A stretch of 64,000 nucleotides of DNA from Flavobacterium sp. (GCA_012837155.1 CP051546.1:736347-800346), one strand, 5' to 3'; shown: positions 46,147-56,407, numbered from the stretch's first letter. Numbers and translations: made by a program. Notes: generated by a model from the letters alone, not told the origin.

Positions 46147-46773
46147 TCATTTCTTAATACTGTCGTGAGATTGTGTTTGAATCCCGTTATTCCACAATGT
46201 AAGAATATCGGTTGCTACGGCGGCACCACTCCCGGCAGCAATAGCTACTTGGCTTCTCCAGCCAGCTAGTGTTCCTGCTACATAAATGCCATTGGCAACT
46301 TTATGGTCGCTATTTTTGAGTTGAATTCTTTGTTTTTCGGCAAGTGATTTTTGATGCGGTTCTACATATTGCATTAAACCTTCAATTTCAAATGTATTAG
46401 AATAACCAATGGCTACAACAATCATTTTGGTTTTATACGTATTCTTGTTGGTGGTTACTACAAATTCAGGACACGAGGGCGAACTAAATTCTCCATCAAT
46501 TTTAAGCACTTTTTCATTTGGAATTTGCTCGATATGCGGGTAAGTTTCTAATAAATGTTGTGTGCTTTCTGTTAATAAATCAGCACCTAATTTTCCGGGA
46601 ATAATTCCGTAGGCATTATTAATAATGGCTTCCTGAAGAGAGGAGTTTTTTTGATGGGTAATGATGCCAATTTTTTTGTCAGTTACAAAAGATTTGTTTT
46701 TTGCCGAACCCAAAACAAGAGCGCATGACATTCCGGAAACGCCACCACCAAGGAGTAAAACATCAAACATCAA
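46147..46773 (-). CDS. Small NAD(P)/FAD-dependent oxidoreductase
   Basis: A 208-residue flavoprotein-like enzyme. The FAD ADP-binding motif DVLLLGGGVSGMSCALVLGS is at the N-terminus, and the C-terminal ANGIYVAGTLAGWRSQVAIA is the FAD-binding motif of thioredoxin-reductase-like enzymes. The family's NAD(P)-binding insertion and CxxC are missing, so it is shorter than thioredoxin reductase, as seen in short FAD-dependent proteins of Bacteroidota. The reaction is unknown. It is followed by a small membrane protein gene in the same direction. Confidence 0.82.
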   Translation of the reverse strand: MMFDVLLLGGGVSGMSCALVLGSAKNKSFVTDKKIGIITHQKNSSLQEAIINNAYGIIPGKLGADLLTESTQHLLETYPHIEQIPNEKVLKIDGEFSSPSCPEFVVTTNKNTYKTKMIVVAIGYSNTFEIEGLMQYVEPHQKSLAEKQRIQLKNSDHKVANGIYVAGTLAGWRSQVAIAAGSGAAVATDILTLWNNGIQTQSHDSIKK

Positions 46774-46977
46774 TTAGAATTTATCGTTCATTTTTTCTGC
46801 AATATTCTTCGACATTTTAAAAATAAGAAGAATTAATACAGCACAAATTGAAGCGGCAATTCCAATAAACGCAATCATACTGTTCCCTTCAAAAGGGTGT
46901 TTGAAATCGATAAGGGTAATATTAAATATAATAAGCCCTAATGCCAATGCCACCAATATAGAAGTAAAGATTTTCAT
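46774..46977 (-). CDS. Small two-helix membrane protein
   Basis: Starting at 46977, the 67-residue product has two hydrophobic segments (IFTSILVALALGLIIFNITL and MIAFIGIAASICAVLILLIF) and a basic C-terminal tail (KMSKNIAEKMNDKF). A longer upstream reading to 47073 overlaps the MarC gene and is not preferred. Similar proteins are common and uncharacterised in flavobacteria. Its stop codon is immediately next to the start of the oxidoreductase gene, suggesting one unit. Confidence 0.75.
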   Translation of the reverse strand: MKIFTSILVALALGLIIFNITLIDFKHPFEGNSMIAFIGIAASICAVLILLIFKMSKNIAEKMNDKF

Positions 46978-47026
46978 AAAATAGTATTTTGTAAAAGATG
47001 AGGTTGTAAAAATATAAAAAATTATT

Positions 47027-47602
47027 TTAGACAAACAAACCTTTAACATTAGCGGCGAATAATTTAACAGCAATAGCTAAAAGTACCACGCCAAAAGCTT
47101 TTCGGATTACTCCTAATCCGTTTTTGCCCAACATTCTTTCGATTTTAGAAGAGGATTTCAAAACAATATAAACCACAATAATATTCAAAACAATGGCAGT
47201 TACAATGTTTACAGAATGAAATTGCGAACGGAGCGAAAGCAAGGTTGTCATTGTTCCTGCTCCAGCAATTAGTGGAAAAGCAATGGGAACAATTGAAGCG
47301 GAACTCGCTTCTTCGTCTCGATAAATGCGAATGCCTAGAATCATTTCGAGTGCTAGAAAGAACAAGACAAAAGAACCCGCAACGGCAAAGGAATTCACGT
47401 CGATTCCAATTAAATTTAATAATTCTTCGCCAATAAAAAGAAAAACAATCATAATAAAACCAGCTACTAACGAAGCTTTTTCGGATTCGATATGACCGTG
47501 TTTTGCTCTCAAATCGACAATAATAGGAATCGTTCCTACAATATCAATTACGGCAAAAAGAACCATACTAACGGTAATTATTTCTTTAAAATCAAGTGGC
47601 AT
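47027..47602 (-). CDS. MarC family integral membrane protein
   Basis: The 191-residue protein has six hydrophobic segments and the MarC-type blocks LFAVIDIVGTIPIIVDLRAK, FVLFFLALEMILGI and VPIAFPLIAGAGTMTTLLSL. MarC/UPF0056 proteins were once linked to multiple antibiotic resistance, but that is not supported; their transport role is unknown. It ends about 50 bases before the small membrane protein gene. Confidence 0.9.
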   Translation of the reverse strand: MPLDFKEIITVSMVLFAVIDIVGTIPIIVDLRAKHGHIESEKASLVAGFIMIVFLFIGEELLNLIGIDVNSFAVAGSFVLFFLALEMILGIRIYRDEEASSASIVPIAFPLIAGAGTMTTLLSLRSQFHSVNIVTAIVLNIIVVYIVLKSSSKIERMLGKNGLGVIRKAFGVVLLAIAVKLFAANVKGLFV

Positions 47603-47795
47603 AATTTCTTTATTTAGAGTACAAAAGTATTAAATTCTAGACGGTTAATGTCAAATTAAGGTTATTATTTGATAAAGCTACTTTGTTTTGACTATTATAA
47701 AGGTTGTTTTTATTCGATGTTTTTTAAATATTATTCTGCTTTTTTTTTGGCGTAAGAAATCTAAAATTTAACATTCGAAATTCAGAATTGAAAAG

Positions 47796-47803
47796 TATCT
47801 TTG
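47796..47803 (+). promoter_or_regulatory. TAnnTTTG element just before the DUF3109 gene
   Basis: TATCTTTG ends four bases before the start codon, so the transcript would be nearly leaderless, as at dxs. The upstream TTTG element is weak or absent. Confidence 0.4.
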
Positions 47804-47807
47804 CAAA

Positions 47808-48374
47808 ATGTTTCAACTAGGAAAAACCATCATATCAGAAGATATTCTCGAAAAAGAATTTGTTTGTAATTTATCGGCTTGCAAAGGCGCTTGCTGCGTC
47901 GATGGCGACGCTGGCGCACCTTTGAACGAAGCCGAAACAAGAATTTTAGAAACCATTTATCCAAAAGTAAAACCATTTCTTCGCAAAGAAGGCATTGCTG
48001 CTATCGAAGCGCAAGGAACTTGGACAAAAGGAACCGATGGCGATCTTGAAACACCTTTGATTAACAACAAAGACTGCGCTTACGTTATTTATGATGGCAA
48101 AACGGCACTTTGCGGTATTGAGCAAGCCTATAATCAGGGAGAAGTCGACTGGAAAAAACCCGTTTCTTGTCATTTGTACCCCATTCGTGTTAAAGATTTT
48201 ACAGAGTTTGCCGCAGTAAATTATGATAAATGGGAAATTTGTAGCGATGCCTGTTCTTTAGGCAAGGAACTTGAAGTTCCCGTTTATAAATTTGTCAAGG
48301 AAGCACTCATTCGAAGATTTGGCGAAGACTGGTATTTAGAGCTCGAAAAAGTGGCAGCAGAACTCAAAAAATAA
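47808..48374 (+). CDS. DUF3109 cysteine-rich protein
   Basis: A 188-residue protein with conserved cysteines in CNLSACKGACCVDGDAGAPL (residues about 22-40) and further Cys at CAYVIYDGKTALCGIEQAY, SCHLYPIR and ICSDACSLGKE. The pattern matches DUF3109, related to the UPF0153/YkgJ type of putative zinc- or iron-sulfur-binding proteins. Function unknown. It has its own promoter-like element directly upstream. Confidence 0.9.
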   Translation: MFQLGKTIISEDILEKEFVCNLSACKGACCVDGDAGAPLNEAETRILETIYPKVKPFLRKEGIAAIEAQGTWTKGTDGDLETPLINNKDCAYVIYDGKTALCGIEQAYNQGEVDWKKPVSCHLYPIRVKDFTEFAAVNYDKWEICSDACSLGKELEVPVYKFVKEALIRRFGEDWYLELEKVAAELKK

Positions 48375-48637
48375 TTTACCGAGAAGTAAAATTTCATTCA
48401 GACTAAATTTCAACAATCCTATAATTTACAGTACTTAGAGATGTTTTTTAGTTTTTAAATAATTGATATTCAGTGTTTTTAATATTGTATGAAAATCATT
48501 CGAAATCCTTTCTTTTGTTAAAAACTCAACCCGATTGTGAATAAGTTTGACTTTTTAAAACCATAAGAATTCACAATCTTTGTAGTCGACGAAAACATAA
48601 TAATTCGTTAAAATTTCAAAAAAAACAAAAAATAGCA

Positions 48638-49615
48638 ATGTCACAAGTTGAACCAATTTTACAAGAAAACAAGAATCGTTTCGTAATTTTTCCAATCAAA
48701 CACCAAGATATTTGGGAGTTTTATAAAAAAATGGAAGCCAGTTTCTGGACCGCCGAGGAAATAGATTTATCTCAGGATTTAAATGATTGGAACAATAAAT
48801 TAAGTGAAGACGAAAAATATTTCGTAAAACACATTCTTGCTTTTTTTGCTGCTTCTGATGGAATTGTAAACGAAAATCTTGCAGAAAACTTTGTCAATGA
48901 AGTGCAATATGCCGAAGCCAAATTCTTCTATGGTTTCCAGATTATGATGGAAAACATTCATAGCGAAACCTATTCGCTTTTGATTGATACTTATGTAAAG
49001 GACGAAGCCGAAAAAACGCAATTATTTACGGCAATAGATGTTTTTCCTGCTATAAAGAAAAAAGCAGAATGGGCTTTGAAATGGATAGAATCAGATTCTT
49101 TTGCCGAAAGGTTGATTGCTTTTGCGGCCGTGGAAGGTATTTTCTTCTCGGGTAGTTTTTGTTCTATTTTTTGGTTAAAAAAACGCGGTTTGATGCCTGG
49201 ATTGACTTTCTCAAACGAATTGATTTCTCGCGATGAAGGCGTTCACTGTGATTTTGCGGTACATTTACACAACCATCATTTAAAACACAAAGTCTCTAAA
49301 GCGCGCATTAGAGAAATTATTGTCGATGCGCTGAATATCGAAAGAGAGTTTATTACAGAGTCGATTCCGGTTAGTTTAATTGGAATGAATGCGGGCTTGA
49401 TGACACAATACTTAGAATTTGTAACCGATAGATTGTTAGTGGAACTAGGTTGCAAAAGAGAATACAATACAGCAAATCCTTTTGATTTTATGGATATGAT
49501 TTCACTTCAAGGAAAAACAAATTTCTTTGAGAAGAAAGTAGCCGAATACCAAAAGGCAGGGGTAATGAATACTGATTCAGATGCCCAAAAAATTAGCTTT
49601 GATGCCGATTTTTGA
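48638..49615 (+). CDS. nrdB: Class I ribonucleotide reductase, small subunit
   Basis: NrdB holds the di-iron centre and tyrosyl radical that drives reduction of ribonucleotides. The 325 residues show the metal ligands in [14 protein letters not shown] and [10 protein letters not shown], the later [13 protein letters not shown], and [17 protein letters not shown]. The length is that of the R2 protein. nrdA follows 287 bases downstream but is separated by a structured RNA element with its own promoter-like sequence, so the two genes may be regulated separately. Confidence 0.95.
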   Translation: MSQVEPILQENKNRFVIFPIKHQDIWEFYKKMEASFWTAEEIDLSQDLNDWNNKLSEDEKYFVKHILAFFAASDGIVNENLAENFVNEVQYAEAKFFYGFQIMMENIHSETYSLLIDTYVKDEAEKTQLFTAIDVFPAIKKKAEWALKWIESDSFAERLIAFAAVEGIFFSGSFCSIFWLKKRGLMPGLTFSNELISRDEGVHCDFAVHLHNHHLKHKVSKARIREIIVDALNIEREFITESIPVSLIGMNAGLMTQYLEFVTDRLLVELGCKREYNTANPFDFMDMISLQGKTNFFEKKVAEYQKAGVMNTDSDAQKISFDADF

Positions 49616-49703
49616 TATTTTTTAAAAGGAGTCATTTGAAAAAATAAGGTTCATAAATCTTGTTTTTTTAGTGGTTTTAAAAATATAAAATTTCCAATTG
49701 TTA

Positions 49704-49711
49704 TAACTTTG
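49704..49711 (+). promoter_or_regulatory. TAnnTTTG element at the start of RNA element copy B
   Basis: TAACTTTG at 49704-49711 lies just upstream of the structured element, placing the predicted transcription start at its first bases. Confidence 0.5.
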
Positions 49712-49713
49712 TT

Positions 49714-49795
49714 AGCCCCGATAGAAGGGAAAATCCTTTTTTGAGGCAATTTTTTTTGCCTCCAAAAAGATTGCAACGTATAGCGGGATAAAGCT
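49714..49795 (+). ncRNA. Structured RNA element, copy B (leader of nrdA)
   Basis: AGC (49714-49716) pairs with GCT (49793-49795) and CCCG (49717-49720) with CGGG (49784-49787). A central stem, CTTTTTTGAGGCAA / TTGCCTCCAAAAAG, has one mismatch. Compared with copy A at 29665-29738, the outer helix changes CCTG/CAGG to CCCG/CGGG, keeping the pair, and the hairpin sequence differs entirely while pairing remains. Flanking blocks (AGCCC-GAT, ATCCTTTT, AAAAGAT, GGAT-AGCT) are conserved. The start of nrdA is about 108 bases further. Confidence 0.7.
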
Positions 49796-49902
49796 GTAGA
49801 GAAAAATAAAAAAATAGAATTATTCGGGATTAGCTTCCCAAAAACAATCACAAATACCCCGAAATAGAGAAGGGATTGTCTATTTCATAAAACCAGAAAA
49901 TT

Positions 49903-52332
49903 ATGTACGTAGTAAAAAGAGATGGCCACAAAGAGCCGGTAATGTTTGATAAGATAACGGATAGAATTAAAAAACTATGCTACGGATTGAATGGTTTGGT
50001 AGAGCCCGTGAAGGTGGCAATGCGCGTAATTGAAGGATTGTATGATGGGGTTTCTACATCAGAATTAGATAATCTTGCTGCCGAAACTGCGGCTTCGATG
50101 ACCATTGCTCACCCTGATTATGCTCAATTGGCAGCGCGAATTGCGATTTCGAATTTACATTCGAATACTAAGAAATCTTTTTCGGAAACAATGAATGAAA
50201 TGTTTCATTACATCAATCCGAGAAACGGTCTAGAAGCACCATTACTTTCAGAAGAAGTGCATAAAGTGATTATGGAAAATGCTGAATTTTTGGATTCACA
50301 TATCATATATAACCGAGATTTTAATTACGATTACTTTGGTTTTAAAACCTTGGAACGCTCTTATTTGTTGAGAATAAACGGGAAAATTGTGGAGCGTCCG
50401 CAGCACATGTTGATGCGTGTTTCGGTTGGAATTCACTTGGGCGATTTAGAATCGGTAATAGAAACGTACGACTTAATGTCGAAAAAATTCTTTACACACG
50501 CCACGCCAACGCTGTTCAACGCAGGAACTCCAAAACCGCAAATGTCTTCTTGCTTCCTTTTGGCGATGCAGGACGATAGCATCGACGGAATTTACGATAC
50601 CCTAAAACAAACGGCAAAAATATCGCAATCAGCAGGAGGTGTTGGGCTTTCTATTCACAATGTTCGTGCAACAGGTTCTTATATTCGAGGTACCAATGGC
50701 ACGTCGAACGGGATTGTACCTATGTTGAGAGTTTTTAACGATACGGCTCGCTATGTGGATCAAGGTGGCGGAAAGCGTAAGGGAAGTTTTGCGATTTATA
50801 TCGAAACTTGGCATGCCGATATTTTTGAATTCTTAGATTTAAAAAAGAATACAGGAAAAGAAGAAATGCGCGCTAGAGATTTGTTTTTTGCGATGTGGAC
50901 TTCGGATTTGTTTATGAAACGTGTGCAAGAAGACTCTTATTGGACACTGATGTGTCCTAACGAATGCCCAGGTTTATACGATGTTTATGGCGAAGAATTT
51001 GAAGCAATGTACATGGATTATGAAACGCGCGGCAAAGGAAGAAAAACCATCAAAGCACGTGAATTATGGGAAAAAATTCTAGAATCACAAATAGAAACCG
51101 GAACGCCATACATGCTGTATAAAGATGCAGCAAACAGGAAATCAAATCAAAAAAATATTGGTACGATTCGTTCATCGAACTTGTGTACTGAGATTATGGA
51201 ATTTACCTCTAAAGACGAAATTGCAGTTTGTAATCTAGCGTCTATTTCGTTGCCAATGTTTATTGAAAACGGAAAATTTAATCATGAATTATTGTTCAAG
51301 GTAACCAAACGTGTGACGAGAAACTTGAATAAAGTTATCGACAGAAATTATTATCCAGTTGTAGAAGCCGAAAATTCGAATATGCGTCATCGCCCTGTTG
51401 GTCTTGGAGTTCAAGGTCTAGCCGACGCTTTTATTATGTTGCGTTTGCCATTTACGAGCGATGAAGCCAAGAAATTAAATCAGGAAATTTTTGAAACACT
51501 ATACTTTGCAGCCGTAACCGCTTCGATGGAAATGGCAAAAGAGGAAGGGTCATATTCTAGCTTTAAAGGTTCTCCAATTTCGCAAGGAGAATTTCAACAC
51601 AACCTTTGGGGGCTGAAAGACGAAGAGCTTTCTGGGCGTTGGGATTGGGGTTCGTTGAGAAAAGAAGTGATGGAACACGGGGTTCGTAATTCGCTTTTGG
51701 TGGCGCCAATGCCAACTGCTTCGACTTCGCAAATTTTGGGAAACAACGAAGCTTTCGAGCCGTATACTTCAAATATTTACACCAGACGGGTGCTTTCGGG
51801 CGAATTTATTGTGGTAAACAAACATTTGCTTGAAGATTTAGTAAAACTTGGTTTGTGGAACGAAACTTTGAAGCAAGAATTAATGAGAAATAATGGTTCG
51901 GTTCAAGATCTTAATATTCCTCAAGATTTGAAAGAATTGTACAAAACAGTTTGGGAAATGTCAATGAAAGACATCATCGATATGTCTCGACAAAGAGGAT
52001 ATTTTGTAGATCAATCGCAATCGTTAAACTTATTTATGCAAGATGCCAATTATTCGAAATTGACATCGATGCATTTCTACGCTTGGCAATCTGGTTTAAA
52101 AACAGGAATGTATTATTTAAGAACAAAATCAGCGGTTGATGCGATAAAATTTACCTTGAATAACGACAAAAAAGCGGAACCAATTGAAATGGTAGCCCAA
52201 CCAGCAGGACAAAAATTGCAACCCATTGCGGTTTTAAACGAAGCGGTCGAAATATCTGTGGAAGAGTACAAAGCAATGATTGAATTAGCTAAAAGTGCTG
52301 GGCCGGAAGATTGCGAAATGTGTGGGTCGTAA
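49903..52332 (+). CDS. nrdA: Class I ribonucleotide reductase, large subunit
   Basis: NrdA carries the active and allosteric sites that make deoxyribonucleotides. The 809-residue protein starts with an ATP-cone ([20 protein letters not shown], residues about 1-90), the site of activity control by ATP/dATP. The catalytic barrel has [20 protein letters not shown] (redox Cys), the [11 protein letters not shown] loop with the radical Cys, and [20 protein letters not shown]. The C-terminus ends in the redox pair [10 protein letters not shown] that is reloaded by thioredoxin-type donors. A terminator follows. Confidence 0.96.
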   Translation: MYVVKRDGHKEPVMFDKITDRIKKLCYGLNGLVEPVKVAMRVIEGLYDGVSTSELDNLAAETAASMTIAHPDYAQLAARIAISNLHSNTKKSFSETMNEMFHYINPRNGLEAPLLSEEVHKVIMENAEFLDSHIIYNRDFNYDYFGFKTLERSYLLRINGKIVERPQHMLMRVSVGIHLGDLESVIETYDLMSKKFFTHATPTLFNAGTPKPQMSSCFLLAMQDDSIDGIYDTLKQTAKISQSAGGVGLSIHNVRATGSYIRGTNGTSNGIVPMLRVFNDTARYVDQGGGKRKGSFAIYIETWHADIFEFLDLKKNTGKEEMRARDLFFAMWTSDLFMKRVQEDSYWTLMCPNECPGLYDVYGEEFEAMYMDYETRGKGRKTIKARELWEKILESQIETGTPYMLYKDAANRKSNQKNIGTIRSSNLCTEIMEFTSKDEIAVCNLASISLPMFIENGKFNHELLFKVTKRVTRNLNKVIDRNYYPVVEAENSNMRHRPVGLGVQGLADAFIMLRLPFTSDEAKKLNQEIFETLYFAAVTASMEMAKEEGSYSSFKGSPISQGEFQHNLWGLKDEELSGRWDWGSLRKEVMEHGVRNSLLVAPMPTASTSQILGNNEAFEPYTSNIYTRRVLSGEFIVVNKHLLEDLVKLGLWNETLKQELMRNNGSVQDLNIPQDLKELYKTVWEMSMKDIIDMSRQRGYFVDQSQSLNLFMQDANYSKLTSMHFYAWQSGLKTGMYYLRTKSAVDAIKFTLNNDKKAEPIEMVAQPAGQKLQPIAVLNEAVEISVEEYKAMIELAKSAGPEDCEMCGS

Positions 52333-52359
52333 TTAATTGAAATTGAACGAAAAGAATAT

Positions 52360-52388
52360 AGCTGTCACTATTTTGGCAGCTTTTTTTT
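52360..52388 (+). terminator. Terminator of nrdA
   Basis: AGCTGTC / GGCAGCT (one G-T pair) with an eight-base loop and an eight-base T run. Confidence 0.85.
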
Positions 52389-52394
52389 ATAAAT

Positions 52395-52580
52395 AAATCA
52401 TTATGCACTTGAAGTACATAGGTTTGGTTGGCAGACTAAAAGTCTGCAAGGATGTAAACTTATTTTTTTGCCACAATTTTCACAAATTAGCACGAATTAA
52501 TTTGTGAAAATTTGTGAAATTCGCGGCAAAGTTTTTAGAACCTGAAAGGGAAATGCACTAAAGTGCATAGTTTTAACTAT
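52395..52580. repeat. Cluster of palindromic dispersed repeats
   Basis: The 380-base gap between nrdA and the PH-domain gene holds several inverted-repeat units. GCAGACTAAAAGTCTGC lies near 52430; ATGCACTAAAGTGCAT near 52554 is echoed imperfectly by ATGCACTTGAAGTACAT near 52404. A 60-base imperfect palindrome (52470-52532, CCACAATTTTCACAAATT with AATTTGTGAAATTCGCGG) relates to the repeat at 13684-13742. No gene is seen here. Confidence 0.65.
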
Positions 52581-52710
52581 AATTGTGACCAATAAACTCG
52601 AAATACCAAAACAAAATAAAAAAACCAAAATGTAATTCCCGAATTAGGAAATTAGGTATTACTTTTGTAATCAGAAATATTGGGGGTAAAAAACACATTT
52701 TATAGAAATA

Positions 52711-53424
52711 ATGAAAGAACAAATAAAAAAATTCCTAAACGAAGAGCAAGATCCAAAAGCTATTGAAAAAATCACTTCAAAACTGAATGATTTATTAATG
52801 AAAAACGAGGAAATAGGATATATTGCAGTTCAAAAAAAACCAGCAATTACCGTTTTCCCGGATAGTATTGTGATGACCAATAAGCGAATTATTATTTGTC
52901 AGCCAAAAAATTTAGGAATTACCATGAATTTTACTGATTTTACTTGGGACGAAATCGAAGGAACTTTTGTAAAAGAAAATATCTTGGGATCTGAATTTTC
53001 GTTTTCAACTAAAACAGAATTACAGGTTTCGATTGATTATATTCCAAAAATTCAGGCCAGAAAAATTTTCACTTACGCCAAAGAGCAAATCGACTTATTG
53101 AAAAATCCTGTAATCAATACGCCTGTTTCTGGTGTTGCTCAACCTCAAGAAAACGAAACGTTGCCAGAAGAAACTATTGAGGAAATTGAAACGGAAGAAG
53201 TGACCAATTTTGCCGAAATTATTCCAGTAAGTTCTAATCATTCTGAAACCGCAATTGAAAATGCTGGCTTAACAGGAGAAAATAAATTAGGCGGATTATC
53301 TCAAGACGAGCTGTTTGAAAAACTTCAGAATTATAAAAAACTGTTGGATAATGGACTAATTTTACAAGGAGAATATGATGCCTTTAAAAAGGAAATATTG
53401 AGTTGCATGCAGCGAATTTCTTAG
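52711..53424 (+). CDS. PH-like (bPH) and SHOCT domain protein
   Basis: The 237-residue protein has an N-terminal helical region, a bacterial PH-like domain (about residues 40-135, with DSIVMTNKRIIICQPKNLG and TMNFTDFTWDEIEGTFV), an acidic low-complexity linker (LPEETIEEIETEEV) and a C-terminal SHOCT motif (LQNYKKLLDNGLILQGEYDA, about residues 205-230). SHOCT motifs occur at the ends of many unrelated proteins and may mediate oligomer formation. The role is unknown. Confidence 0.85.
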   Translation: MKEQIKKFLNEEQDPKAIEKITSKLNDLLMKNEEIGYIAVQKKPAITVFPDSIVMTNKRIIICQPKNLGITMNFTDFTWDEIEGTFVKENILGSEFSFSTKTELQVSIDYIPKIQARKIFTYAKEQIDLLKNPVINTPVSGVAQPQENETLPEETIEEIETEEVTNFAEIIPVSSNHSETAIENAGLTGENKLGGLSQDELFEKLQNYKKLLDNGLILQGEYDAFKKEILSCMQRIS

Positions 53425-53495
53425 TCATTTATTGTCTCTAATTGTCAAAAGAAATAGTTGTTTCCTTTTTTGTTGCGATTTTTTTTTGAATAAGC

Positions 53496-55079
53496 CTAAA
53501 AATGAGTTATTGTGGCCTTATTCCAAAAATGGTAATAGTGACTGGGAACCGAGGCTTGATTCAGTAAGCAACCCGATGGAATTTCTACAAAAGTCTCTGC
53601 GAAAGTTTCTATTTTATTTCGTTCTACCCGAGTACTTACCACGTCTCTTGATACAGCATCGGGATGATTAATCCCTGCCGACGCCAAAAGTTCCATTGCA
53701 CTTTTTACAGTTTCATGCTGGAAACGAGCCACACGGATGCTTTTTTCTTCGGGCACTAATCCCTTGGCTAATTCAGGATCTTGTGTCGCTACTCCCGTTG
53801 GGCAGGTGTTTGCGTGACATTCTAAAGCTTGGATACAGCCCAATGCAAACATCATCCCTCGAGCCGAATTGCAAATATCGGCACCAATGGAAAGGCAACG
53901 AATAATATCGAAACCAGAAATTACTTTCCCACTAGCTATAATCTTAATTTGTTCTTTAAGTCCAAAACCATTTAAGCAATCATAGACAAATGCCAAAGCA
54001 TCTCGCAAAGGCATTCCAACGTGATCTGAATATTCAGGAGGAGCGGCTCCTGTTCCGCCTTCGCCTCCGTCGACGGTAATAAAATCTAAATAGGTTTGTG
54101 AGGCTATCATGGCTTTGCAAATCGATATAAACTCAGATTTGTTTCCGATGCATATTTTTATTCCAATGGGTTTTCCCTCAGAATGTTCTCGCAATAATCG
54201 AATGAAATCCATTAATTCTAACGGAGTGGAAAAGGCTGAATGTGTAGGAGGAGAAATAATATCCTGTCCTTTTTCGACCAATCGAATTGACGCAATTTCA
54301 TCCGTTACTTTTTCTTTTGGCAAAATGCCGCCATGTCCTGGTTTTGCTCCTTGTGAAAACTTGATTTCAATCATTTTTACATTATCCAAGGTGGCTCTTT
54401 TCGAAAATTCTTCAACTGAAAATTTCCCATCCGAAGTTCGAGTGCTAAAATAACCCGTGCCAATATTCCAAACCACATCGCCGCCGCCTTGTAAATGGTA
54501 AGGCGAAAGACCACCTTCGCCCGTATTGTGATAAAAACCTCCTTTTTTTGCTCCAGCATTCAAAGCCATAATGGCATTTTTGCTCAACGAGCCGTAACTC
54601 ATAGCACTAATATTGAATAAGCTGGCTTCATACGGTTGGCTGCATTGCGAAGAGCCTATTTTTACTCTTGGATTCTCGTTAATTGTTCCAAAAGGAATTG
54701 CTTTTACACTATGATTAATCCATTCGTAGCCCGTGTCATACACGTTAAGTTGTGTTCCGAAAGGCTGAGTCGATGTTTCGTTTTTGCTTCGTTGGTATAC
54801 TAAACTTCGTTGCAAGCGTGTGAATGGTTTTCCTTCAGTATCAGTTTCTACGAAGTACTGACGCATTTCTGGACCAATAGATTCTAAGAGATAACGCATC
54901 CTGCCCAACAAAGGAAAATTTCTTCGGATGGTTTTTTTGCATTGGTACATATCGTAAAGCCCCATGATAATTAAGGGCAAAAAAATGAGTAGCAATAAAC
55001 TAAATTTCCAGTTAACAAAAGTGAGCATGGCAATCAAAGAAATCGAAGTAATGGCAAATAGTAAAAAGGCTTTCCTCAT
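53496..55079 (-). CDS. FMN-binding glutamate synthase family protein
   Basis: A 527-residue protein matching the FMN/Fe-S synthase domain of glutamate synthase. Two N-terminal membrane helices precede MSYGSLSKNAIMALNAGAKK, GGLSPYHLQGGGDVVWNIG, FITVDGGEGGTGAAPPEY and the 3Fe-4S-type cysteines in CIQALECHANTCPTGVAT. It lacks the glutamine amidotransferase domain and is far shorter than GltB, so it is not a complete glutamate synthase. Such stand-alone proteins are widespread; the natural reaction is unknown. Neighbours do not suggest a pathway. Confidence 0.9.
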   Translation of the reverse strand: MRKAFLLFAITSISLIAMLTFVNWKFSLLLLIFLPLIIMGLYDMYQCKKTIRRNFPLLGRMRYLLESIGPEMRQYFVETDTEGKPFTRLQRSLVYQRSKNETSTQPFGTQLNVYDTGYEWINHSVKAIPFGTINENPRVKIGSSQCSQPYEASLFNISAMSYGSLSKNAIMALNAGAKKGGFYHNTGEGGLSPYHLQGGGDVVWNIGTGYFSTRTSDGKFSVEEFSKRATLDNVKMIEIKFSQGAKPGHGGILPKEKVTDEIASIRLVEKGQDIISPPTHSAFSTPLELMDFIRLLREHSEGKPIGIKICIGNKSEFISICKAMIASQTYLDFITVDGGEGGTGAAPPEYSDHVGMPLRDALAFVYDCLNGFGLKEQIKIIASGKVISGFDIIRCLSIGADICNSARGMMFALGCIQALECHANTCPTGVATQDPELAKGLVPEEKSIRVARFQHETVKSAMELLASAGINHPDAVSRDVVSTRVERNKIETFAETFVEIPSGCLLNQASVPSHYYHFWNKATITHF

Positions 55080-55201
55080 TTTAGATTTGTTTTTTATTGC
55101 ATAACGCAGACGTTTTACAATGGTATTGGTTGGGGTTGATTTTGATTCAAATCTAGAATATTATTTTAACTATTTCAAGTTTTATCCGATGTCGTTTTAT
55201 A

Positions 55202-56302
55202 TTAGAGCGTTTTCTTTTGTTTTGCTACAAAATTATGTGCTTGCAGTTCGAGTAATTCGGTTGCTTTTTGGCGTTGCAGTTCATATAATTTTTTGTCTTG
55301 GGCAATATCTTGATAGACTTTGTCATGCATGAGTGCACTAGTTTTTACGAGTAAATCACGTTGGTAGTTGTCTTGAGTCAAGGTTGCTTTTAATGCGGTT
55401 TCTAAATCTTCTAATTTATAGTCGTATTCGCCTTTTGGCGAAAGCAGTTTGGCAATAATTGGAGAAGTTTCTATGGCGAGAAAAAGTAACATGATAAACA
55501 GTGAAGGAATCAAAGGGAGCTTGTTCAAAGCATTGATTCTCGCCATTAAACCATCAAACCCATCAATTATTGGTTGTGCTTGAGTAAGTTTTTTATCTAA
55601 ATCGAATGCTAATGTTTTTGCTTTTTTATCATTGCTTGCCATTTTTGCTAAGTTGGTTTTTCTAAGAGAATCTAGTTCGGCTAAAGCCAAATTGTGTTTG
55701 GCGATTTTATCCTTAAACACGGGGCCTTTTCCCAGTTTCATTGTGCCTTTTGTGCCCTCGGCTTCTGCGATATAGGTTTCATACAGGGTGTTTACTTCCT
55801 TTTCTTTATTTGTGATTTCGGTTTTTAACGCTTCGGTTTCGGCTTTGTTTTTGTCTAAATCTGATTTGAAATAATTGGCAACTTCTTTTTTATTGTTTCA
55901 AGCCATTTCGTTTTTTTCTTTCAATAAAATGACACCAATTTCCTTTTCGAATATTTTAATTTCTAAAGGTTTCGAGATTACAATGGCAATAATTATAGCC
56001 AAGACAATTCGCGGACTTGCTTGTAGCAATTCACTTCTGAATGTGTCTCTTTTTCGAATAGTAGAAACAATAAAACGATCTAAATTAAAAATAAGCAATC
56101 CCCAAACCAGACCCAATCCCATGGCAATATATGGATTGTCAAAAACAGTAAAAAGAGCAAAGGAACTGGCGATAAAAGCCATAATTGCGGTAAAAAAGAC
56201 GGTAGCACCAATACCTACATACTTGGTTTGTTCGCCTTCGGAACAACCTTCGAGTAGGTTTTTATCTGCTCCAGAACAAAGGAGAAAAAATTGCTTTAGC
56301 AT
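55202..56302 (-). CDS. DUF4407 membrane protein with an in-frame TGA
   Basis: The gene reads through in a single frame of about 366 codons except for one TGA at 55898-55900. Upstream of it, KQFFLLCSGADKNLLEGCSE and several membrane helices (VGIGATVFFTAIMAFIASSF, YIAMGLGLVWGLLIFNLDRF) match DUF4407; downstream, the same frame continues through coiled-coil-like KKEVANYFKSDLDKNKAE and a final helix. The stop is in the middle of the family domain, so it is a nonsense change, a sequencing error, or a pair of compensating indels. Function unknown. A tandem repeat begins four bases upstream of the start. Confidence 0.75.
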
Positions 56303-56305
56303 AAC

Positions 56306-56350
56306 GATTGATTTTGATTGATTTTGATTGAATATGATTGATGTTGATTA
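56306..56350. repeat. Tandem repeat, 10-bp unit, in the DUF4407 promoter region
   Basis: Four and a half copies of a ten-base unit close to GATTGATTTT (two exact, then variants) lie immediately upstream of the DUF4407 start codon on the minus strand. Variable copy number could change promoter spacing. Confidence 0.8.
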
Positions 56351-56407
56351 GTATGCAGTAAACGTCAAAAGTTACGAATTGGTATAAATTTTCGCCTTAT
56401 TCTGTAT

